Assembly: GCA_024281135.1 (NCBI GenBank)
Contig: JAMXLG010000297.1
Location: forward strand, 1 to 28,177
Length of the DNA stretch: 28,177 nucleotides
Origin: Vulcanimicrobiia bacterium
GTDB lineage: Bacteria; Eremiobacterota; Eremiobacteria; Baltobacterales; Baltobacteraceae
Direction: 5' to 3'
Part shown: piece by piece, positions 22,697 through 28,177 of the stretch
Layout of the letters: every line of letters starts with the position of its first letter
Position numbering within the stretch: position 1 is the stretch's first letter
Translations under genes and position numbers: made by a program
The notes under the pieces: model-generated
Databases searched by the model: none
The model's input: the letters and a program-made list of their open reading frames with translations, nothing else
Told to the model about the DNA's origin: nothing

Positions 22697-23362
22697 CTAG
22701 GCCAGGCCGCGGCTCCGCAAGTCCGCCAGGCGGCGGTTAATAAACTCGACGATCGCCTGGTCTTCGGCGGGCCGGATCCCGTGGAATCGCAGGCCATGTG
22801 AGTGCTTTCCCGACGCCTTGATGACTTCGTGACGCATCACTTCACCGAGCAGCGCCAACTCCGGCGCGTCGGGCCTTAGCTGAATCTTCACCTCGACTTG
22901 GGCGTGGTTCTTCAACCCGCGGTCGATGATGAGCGAACAGCCACCGCGGCTGATGTCACGCACGCTGCATTTCGCCCACTCACCAGTGCCAATGCCGCCC
23001 GGCGCGAACCGCCACTGGCCCGTAACAATTGCGTCGAGGCGTACGCTCTGGCGTTTTTGCCCGCCGGTCGCCGCGCCGATGAGGCTCACACTTCGCGGCA
23101 ACTCGAAGGTTGTCGTCGCATTGCCCGTCGCCGCGATTTTGGTCTGCATGCGAAAGCGCCCAGCCGGCGACTGATACACGATCACCGCGGTTTCGCCGGC
23201 TTTGCCGAGCGTATCGCGCGTGACGATGCCCTTCGCTCCGATCGACTCGACCGTCACCTGGCGCACGGGGCGTCCACCCGCGATCACGTCGACGAACGAA
23301 TGCAGTTGTGGCAACTTCGAAAGCGGGACACTTGATGACTTATTAAAGAAAGCTTTCAGCAT
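22697..23362 (-). CDS. PilZ-domain c-di-GMP effector (YcgR-like)
   Basis: The 221-aa product has an N-terminal beta-rich region (about 20-95, VDVIAGGRPVRQVTVESIG) like the YcgR N-terminal domain. A PilZ domain follows with RxxxR at R104-R108 (RQSVR) and DxSxxG at D136-G141 (DISRGG), the c-di-GMP-binding residues. The ATG directly follows the flhA stop (TAAATG). Its place among flagellar genes supports a role as a c-di-GMP-dependent motility brake. Confidence 0.92.
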   Translation of the reverse strand: MLKAFFNKSSSVPLSKLPQLHSFVDVIAGGRPVRQVTVESIGAKGIVTRDTLGKAGETAVIVYQSPAGRFRMQTKIAATGNATTTFELPRSVSLIGAATGGQKRQSVRLDAIVTGQWRFAPGGIGTGEWAKCSVRDISRGGCSLIIDRGLKNHAQVEVKIQLRPDAPELALLGEVMRHEVIKASGKHSHGLRFHGIRPAEDQAIVEFINRRLADLRSRGLA

Positions 23363-25510
23363 TTACCGTAAAGTCGATTCGACGGACTCGTGCGCTTCGT
23401 CGGTCGTCGAAATCTGACCGATCGATTCAACGCGCAGTCCCGGCGCAATCTCAGAGTACGAGAGAACGACCAACTGCGGCGCCGCGCGTTCAGTAAGCCT
23501 CTTGAGCGCGAGACGAACCGCTGGCGAACAGAGCACAATCGGCGCGAGGCCGGCGTTCTGCGCGGTAGCGATCTGTCGCGTCAGTGACGCATAGATACGC
23601 GTGACGGTGTTCGGGTCGAGCAGCGCGTACGCGTCTTCGCCGCGGCGCACCGCCTCTGAGAGCAACGATTCGAGGCGCGGATCGACGGTGATGACCGAAA
23701 GGAGACCATTCTCGGCGTACTCAGCCGAAATGTGCCGCGCGAGCGCTGCCCTGACTTTCTCGGTGAGGAAGTCGACGTCTTTGCTTAGGCGGCCCGCGTC
23801 CGCGAGCGTTTCCAGGATCAAGACGAGGTTGCGAACCGGGATGCGCTCGCGCAGCAGATTCTGCAGGACGCGCTGGACCTCGCCCACCGTCAGAAGGCCT
23901 GGAACGAGTTCGTCCACGACCACCGGGTAGTGCGACTTGATGTTTTCGAGGAGCGCGGAGGTCTCCTGACGCCCCAGCAGATCCGGCGCGTGCGACTTGA
24001 TCAGCTCGGTGAGGTGCGTCGCAATCACGCTCGTCGGGTCGATGACGGTGTAACCCGCCATCTCCGCTTCAGCGCGCGCGCTTTCCGCGATCCAAAGCGC
24101 CGGCAATCCGAACGCAGGTTCCGTAGTGGGAATTCCATCGATCGGCGCAGTCGCAGTTCCGGGATTCATCGCGAGCAAACGGCTCACCATGACTTCGGCC
24201 GAGGCGACTTCGAGACCGTAGATTTTTACCGTATAAGTATTGGGCCGCAGCTGGAGATTGTCGCGCACGCGAATCGGCGGGACGACGATACCGAGATCGC
24301 GCGCGGCGTGACGGCGGATCAAGGTGATGCGTTCGAGCAGATCGCCGCCCTGGTTCACGTCGACGAGCGGAATCAAGCCGAAGCCGATTTCGAGTTCCAT
24401 CGGATCGTACGACAGAAGCGGGACGACGCTCTCGGCCGGTTTTGGTGCAGCCGGATGCGCGGGCGCACCCGGAATCGCGCCGTGCGTCGCCCCCGGCGGC
24501 AATCCGGCGGCCGCCTTCTGCACAGCGCGCCGGCGCATAAAGTAGATCGTGAAGAGCGTCACCGACGCGAGGAGCAACAACGGTCGATCGAGGCCCGCAA
24601 GGCCGAAGAGCGCCGTCATGATCGCGGCGATCAGGATTGCCGTCGGCTGCGACGAGAGTTGACGCGTGATGTCGCTGCCGAAATCCGATTCGGCTGCGGC
24701 GCGCGTCACGATGATACCGGTCGCGGTTGAAATCAAGAGTGCCGGCACCTGCGTGACGATGCCTTCCCCGACGGTCAGCAGCGTGAATTTCTGTAGCGAT
24801 GTGAGTACATCGAGATGCTGCTGCGCGACACCGACGACGAAGCCGCCGATCGTGTTGATCGCGACGATGATGACTGCGGCGATCGCGTCACCGCGTACGA
24901 ACTTGCTGGCGCCGTCCATCGCGCCGTAGAAGTCAGCGGCGCGCTGAATGTCTTTGCGGCGCTGACGAGCTTCCGCTTCCGTAATGAGGCCGGCATTTAA
25001 ATCAGCATCAATCGCGAGTTGCTTACCGGGCATAGCGTCCAACGTGAAGCGGGCCGCGACTTCCGCAACGCGTCCGGCGCCATTCGTGATGACGACGAAC
25101 TGAATGATGATGAGGATCAGGAAGATCACGAACCCGACGGCATAGTTGCCACCCATCACGATCTGTCCGAAGAAGTTGATGACTTCGCCGGCGTAGCCGT
25201 GCAGCAGAATCGAGCGGGTTGCGGTGATATTGAGCGAGAGCCGGAAGAGCGTGATGATCAGCAACAACGTTGGGAACGCGGAAAACGCTAGCGCGTTTTC
25301 GGTGTAGAGCGCAGTGCCGATGATGACCAGCGCGACGATGATGTTGATCGTCAACAGGAAGTCGAGCAACACCGGCGGGATCGGCACGATCATCAGGAGG
25401 ACGAGCATGACCGACGCGCCCGCGACTAACATCGGAGCTGCGCTGCCAAGCCGTTGCGCGAGCGTTCCGCCACCTTGCATCGGCGCGGCGGGAGCGCCTT
25501 GAGCTGCCAT
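23363..25510 (-). CDS. flhA: Flagellar type III export gate protein FlhA
   Basis: FlhA forms the nonameric ring of the flagellar export gate. The 715-aa protein has a hydrophobic N-terminal half (about eight TM segments to about residue 330) with the FHIPEP signature RLSLNITATRSILLHGYAG (90-108). A short Pro/Ala linker follows, then the cytosolic FlhA-C domain. The ATG overlaps the flhB stop by one base (TAATG). The extreme N-terminus is Gly/Ala/Pro-rich and variable. Confidence 0.97.
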   Translation of the reverse strand: MAAQGAPAAPMQGGGTLAQRLGSAAPMLVAGASVMLVLLMIVPIPPVLLDFLLTINIIVALVIIGTALYTENALAFSAFPTLLLIITLFRLSLNITATRSILLHGYAGEVINFFGQIVMGGNYAVGFVIFLILIIIQFVVITNGAGRVAEVAARFTLDAMPGKQLAIDADLNAGLITEAEARQRRKDIQRAADFYGAMDGASKFVRGDAIAAVIIVAINTIGGFVVGVAQQHLDVLTSLQKFTLLTVGEGIVTQVPALLISTATGIIVTRAAAESDFGSDITRQLSSQPTAILIAAIMTALFGLAGLDRPLLLLASVTLFTIYFMRRRAVQKAAAGLPPGATHGAIPGAPAHPAAPKPAESVVPLLSYDPMELEIGFGLIPLVDVNQGGDLLERITLIRRHAARDLGIVVPPIRVRDNLQLRPNTYTVKIYGLEVASAEVMVSRLLAMNPGTATAPIDGIPTTEPAFGLPALWIAESARAEAEMAGYTVIDPTSVIATHLTELIKSHAPDLLGRQETSALLENIKSHYPVVVDELVPGLLTVGEVQRVLQNLLRERIPVRNLVLILETLADAGRLSKDVDFLTEKVRAALARHISAEYAENGLLSVITVDPRLESLLSEAVRRGEDAYALLDPNTVTRIYASLTRQIATAQNAGLAPIVLCSPAVRLALKRLTERAAPQLVVLSYSEIAPGLRVESIGQISTTDEAHESVESTLR

Positions 25511-26577
25511 TAGGCTATCGTCTTCCTCTTAAGCTTGTACACGAATGCGATGACCTGTGCGACCGCCGCATACATATTCGGCGGAATCGCTTGATCGATT
25601 TCCACTTTGTCGTAGAGCGTCCGCGCGAGCGGCGGATTCTCCATGATCGGAATGTTGTTTTCTTTTGCGATGTCGCGGATACGCTTCGCAATCAAGTCGG
25701 CGCCCTTCGCGATCACGACCGGCGCTTCCATCTGCATTTCGTCCCACTCGAGCGCGACTGCGAAGTGGGTCGGGTTCGTAACGACGACGGTCGCGCGCGG
25801 AACAGCCTGCATCATCCGGCGTCGCGACATCTCGCGCTGGCGCTTCTTCATCGCGCCTCTCGCTTCGGGGTTACCTTCGGATTGGCGCCACTCGTCCTTG
25901 ACCTCTTGTTTGGTCATCTTCAGGTTCTCTTCGAGCTGCCACCGTTCGTAGGCGTAATCGAGGAGCCCGACGACAACCAGCAAGAGACCGAACTTCCACG
26001 CGATGCCGTAGATTAGGTTCATCGTGAGCTCGATCATCGCCGCGGGCGACGATTGTCCAACCTGCGCGAAGAACGAAATGTTCTTTGCGATCTCGACATA
26101 GATGATGACGGCAACGGCACCGAGCTTCAGCAGCTGTTTCGCGAGACTGACCGCGATACGTTTGCTGAACATATTTTTGAAACCGTTGATCGGATTGAGC
26201 TTCCCGAACGACGGCGTGATCGACTTGAGCGTAAAGAGAAAGCCGAACTGCGCGATATTTGCGACGATTCCGAAAATAAACGCGATCGCAAAGACGCCGA
26301 GGACGACGAGCATGACACCCGATGCCGCTTGGATGAAGAGTCCCCCGACGGAATGGATCGACATGTCGCTATGCATGTCACCGATGCGCGAAAAGTACGC
26401 GCGCATCGAGCCTTCTAGCGAATCCATCATCGGGGCGAAGAAAGCGTGCAGAACGAGAACGACTGCCAGGAAGGTAACGGCACCGGCCAACTCCGTACTA
26501 CGCGGAACTTGACCTTTGCCGCGTGCTTCCTCGCGTCGCTTCGGAGTGGCCTTTTCGGTTTGTTCCGGCTTAGCCAT
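25510..26577 (-). CDS. flhB: Flagellar export substrate-specificity switch FlhB
   Basis: FlhB gates the order of flagellar export. The 355-aa product starts with the polar EQTEKATPKRREEARGKGQV, has four TM segments, then a basic linker (MKKRQREMSRRRMM) and the autocleavage site NPTH at 268-271. The full normal length is present. Its start is 142 bp from the divergent Vgb-like gene, and no obvious Shine-Dalgarno sequence precedes the ATG. fliR lies 1.2 kb upstream, beyond that opposite-strand gene. Confidence 0.96.
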   Translation of the reverse strand: MAKPEQTEKATPKRREEARGKGQVPRSTELAGAVTFLAVVLVLHAFFAPMMDSLEGSMRAYFSRIGDMHSDMSIHSVGGLFIQAASGVMLVVLGVFAIAFIFGIVANIAQFGFLFTLKSITPSFGKLNPINGFKNMFSKRIAVSLAKQLLKLGAVAVIIYVEIAKNISFFAQVGQSSPAAMIELTMNLIYGIAWKFGLLLVVVGLLDYAYERWQLEENLKMTKQEVKDEWRQSEGNPEARGAMKKRQREMSRRRMMQAVPRATVVVTNPTHFAVALEWDEMQMEAPVVIAKGADLIAKRIRDIAKENNIPIMENPPLARTLYDKVEIDQAIPPNMYAAVAQVIAFVYKLKRKTIA

Positions 26578-26611
26578 CGACGACGGTGACGAGCATGCTT
26601 TCTAAAGTTTT

Positions 26612-26713
26612 CGGGTGGCCACGTCAGAAGCCTGAGACGCTAGCTCGATGCGTCACAGGGGGAGCTGCGCCGCGCTGTGCTAATAAGGGAGGCTGACCCG
26701 AAAGGAACACCCG
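26612..26713 (+). promoter_or_regulatory. Structured leader upstream of the Vgb-like gene
   Basis: The plus strand can form nested helices. CGGGTG (26612-26617) pairs with CACCCG (26708-26713), GTCAG (26623-26627) with CTGAC (26693-26697), and CCTG-A-GACGC (26631-26640) with GCGTC-A-CAGG (26650-26659). The outermost strand ends at the ribosome-binding purines just before the ATG at 26720. I could not match it to a known riboswitch class. Confidence 0.5.
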
Positions 26714-26719
26714 GAAGAG

Positions 26720-27739
26720 ATGTCTTTGAAACATACGCTGGCGATCTGTGCCGGCGCGGTAGTAGCCGTGCTTCTTGGCGGCTGCGGCAACGCGACCCCT
26801 ATCACGAGCGGGAGCCCGACGCCCTCGCCGACGATCACCCCGTTCGTCTCGAGCGAATACCCTACGCAGACGCCGGGAGGACAGCCCAGCGGCATTGTCA
26901 CTGGACCGGACCAGAGCCTTTGGTTCACCATGCCGGCCGTCAATAAAATCGGCAAGCTCAACCAACAGGCCGTCATCAGCGAATACACCGTCACGACCCC
27001 CAACGCGAAGCCGCTCGAAATCGCGACCGGTTCGGACGGCGCCCTGTGGTTCACCGAATCGGCAGTCGGCAAGGTAGGGCGCATCCCCACCGCCGGATCC
27101 CCCGTGACCGAGTTCAATCTCGGTCCGGGTGCGCAGCCGTGGGGTATCGTAACGGGACCCGACGGTGCGCTCTGGGTGACCGATCAGTCGGCGTCCGCTC
27201 CCGGAATCTGGCGCGTGACGACCGCGGGAGTTCCGACCTTCTATCCGCTTCCGGCCGGATCGAAGCCGAGCTCGATCACCTCTGGTCCTAACGGCGCGCT
27301 GTGGTTTCTGGACACCGGCTTGGATAAAGTCGGCACCGTCGCACCCGGGCAGTCGGTTGCGATCACTGAATTTACCGGCGTCAGCCCCAACGCGGGTCTC
27401 GGAGTCATTATTCAAGGAACCGATAACGCGCTCTGGTTCACAGAAACGAGTCTAGGCAAGATCGGCCGCATGACGAGCTCGGGTGTACTAACGTCCGAAA
27501 CGGTGCTGACGGGCGTTCAAGCTCCCTTCGGAATTACGGCAGGCCTCGACGGCAACTATTACATCGCCGATTCAGCCGGAAGCGCGATCGCGCAGTTCAT
27601 CCCAAGCACCGGGAAAACGTCGACCTTCAAGACCCCCACCGCCAACTCGCAACCGTGGTGGTGCACGATCGGCCCCGACAACGAAGTCTACTTCACCGAA
27701 AGAGCCGCATCCAAGATCGGCCAATTCCGCTACTTCTAA
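26720..27739 (+). CDS. Vgb-like beta-propeller lipoprotein, probably not a lyase
   Basis: The 339-aa product has a lipoprotein signal ending in LLGGC (Cys22) and a Ser/Thr/Pro linker. About seven blades follow, each with a variant of P-x-x-I-x-x-GPDGALWFTE-x-x-x-x-KIGR, the repeat of virginiamycin B lyase (streptogramin lyase) and related propellers. The mature chain contains no histidine, whereas lyase activity is described as needing a catalytic His, so an enzymatic lyase role is unlikely. A binding or envelope role is more plausible. It is on the opposite strand to, and between, fliR and flhB, and has its own structured leader and terminator. Confidence 0.9.
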   Translation: MSLKHTLAICAGAVVAVLLGGCGNATPITSGSPTPSPTITPFVSSEYPTQTPGGQPSGIVTGPDQSLWFTMPAVNKIGKLNQQAVISEYTVTTPNAKPLEIATGSDGALWFTESAVGKVGRIPTAGSPVTEFNLGPGAQPWGIVTGPDGALWVTDQSASAPGIWRVTTAGVPTFYPLPAGSKPSSITSGPNGALWFLDTGLDKVGTVAPGQSVAITEFTGVSPNAGLGVIIQGTDNALWFTETSLGKIGRMTSSGVLTSETVLTGVQAPFGITAGLDGNYYIADSAGSAIAQFIPSTGKTSTFKTPTANSQPWWCTIGPDNEVYFTERAASKIGQFRYF

Positions 27740-27756
27740 ACAACGGACGACAATGC

Positions 27757-27790
27757 AAGAAGGCCCGCAGTGCGGGTCTTCTTCCTTTTT
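27757..27790 (+). terminator. Rho-independent terminator of the Vgb-like gene
   Basis: AAGAAG-G-CCCGC-AGT-GCGGG-T-CTTCTT (27757-27783) is followed by CCTTTTT. It begins 17 bp after the stop codon. The T-tract overlaps the stop codon of the convergent fliR. Confidence 0.92.
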
Positions 27791-28177
27791 AGCCTCGCAA
27801 GCCGCGCATGACGGCGTCCATTTGTTGGGCGACGGTTTGGAATAGCTCGGGTCCGACTGTTGCCATGAGCGGGAGGCTGATGGCCATCATCATGAGGCCG
27901 ACGCCGACTTGAATGGGGAGGCCGATGACGAACACGTTCATCTGCGGCGCGACGCGGGCCATGAATGCGAGCGCGATGTTCGTTAGGAACAATGCCGCGA
28001 CGACAGGCGCGGCGATGCGAAAGACGATCAGAAACGCTTGCGTAAAAAATAGCGTGATGTTGCCGGCGACGCTTGGATCGAGGTTGATGTACGGCAGCGG
28101 GACGAGGTTGAACGAACCAGCGATCCCCTGGATCAGAAAGTGATGAGAATCCGTCGCGAGAAAGACCAGCGTCGCGA
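27789..28177 (-). CDS. fliR: Flagellar export protein FliR, C-terminal part (runs off the window)
   Basis: The minus-strand frame is open to the window edge and reads ATDSHHFLIQGIAGSFNLVPL, then LFLTNIALAFMARVAPQMNVF, then GLPIQVGVGLMMMAISLP. These are characteristic of the second half of FliR, a core export-gate membrane protein. About 128 codons are present and the N-terminus lies beyond 28177. fliR usually precedes flhB directly; here a gene of the opposite strand separates them. Confidence 0.95.
   Translation of the reverse strand, partial: ATLVFLATDSHHFLIQGIAGSFNLVPLPYINLDPSVAGNITLFFTQAFLIVFRIAAPVVAALFLTNIALAFMARVAPQMNVFVIGLPIQVGVGLMMMAISLPLMATVGPELFQTVAQQMDAVMRGLRG

Noticed and set aside
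26624..27415. 263-codon minus-strand reading frame opposite the Vgb-like gene
   Set aside because: Composition is Arg/Gly-rich and repetitive, mirroring the GPDGALWF repeat on the other strand; it has no family similarity and no ribosome site.
1..28177. CRISPR arrays, tRNA or rRNA genes, transposases, phage genes
   Set aside because: No regularly spaced direct repeats, no recognisable tRNA or rRNA sequence and no transposase, integrase or phage structural gene was found on either strand.

Overview
The window comes from a motile, GC-rich bacterium with lipoproteins and a flagellum. It has GatCAB-dependent tRNA amidation, a flagellar export and chemotaxis block, a Vgb-type beta-propeller lipoprotein, pentapeptide-repeat proteins, and a LexA-type (CGAAC-N4-GTTCG) SOS box in front of an imuA-imuB-dnaE2 mutasome operon. 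This mix fits a poorly cultured, deep-branching phylum such as Candidatus Eremiobacterota/WPS-2 (Vulcanimicrobiota). That placement is an inference from gene flavour, not a demonstrated assignment.

Layout. 1-150: a long foldback element. 162-5093 (minus strand): small membrane protein, 23S rRNA m5U methyltransferase, gatC, gatA, gatB, tightly packed or overlapping. 5219-6061 (plus): a TonB-like envelope protein of unknown role. 6071-13813 (minus): the SOS mutasome operon imuA, imuB, a T5orf172/GIY-YIG-like gene and dnaE2, followed closely by an acyl-CoA synthetase. A palindromic repeat is inserted in frame inside dnaE2, and a second copy of the foldback element covers the dnaE2 start. 13862-14697 (plus): two overlapping genes that each encode half of a CHAD domain, divergent from imuA across a 48-bp gap that holds the SOS box. 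14661-18918 (minus): a blaI-blaR1-like operon in which the M56 sensor protease is fused to a pentapeptide-repeat domain, followed by a secreted paralogue of that domain and a secreted protein of unknown function. 18998-26577 (minus): flhB, flhA, pilZ, cheY, cheC, cheA, cheW. 26720-27739 (plus): a Vgb-like lipoprotein lying between fliR and flhB, with a structured leader and its own terminator. 27789-28177 (minus): the 3' part of fliR.

How the parts work together. ImuA, ImuB and DnaE2 form a translesion-synthesis mutasome, probably derepressed when LexA is cleaved. The promoter puts the LexA box exactly between TTGACA and the -10, and transcription should begin at or very near the imuA start codon. 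BlaI represses its own operon through a dyad over the -35; the M56 protease is the expected sensor that inactivates BlaI. The chemotaxis genes are translationally coupled and follow flagellar export genes and a PilZ c-di-GMP effector.

The least explained signal is the foldback family (1-150 and 11003-11170). An ungapped, roughly 80-nt core is shared by both copies, with compensatory changes in a central hairpin, and is flanked by long inverted repeats whose sequences differ between copies. By hand alignment all eight imperfect transition pairs are G:U on the plus strand and none is A:C, which suggests a plus-strand structured RNA or an unusual mobile palindrome.
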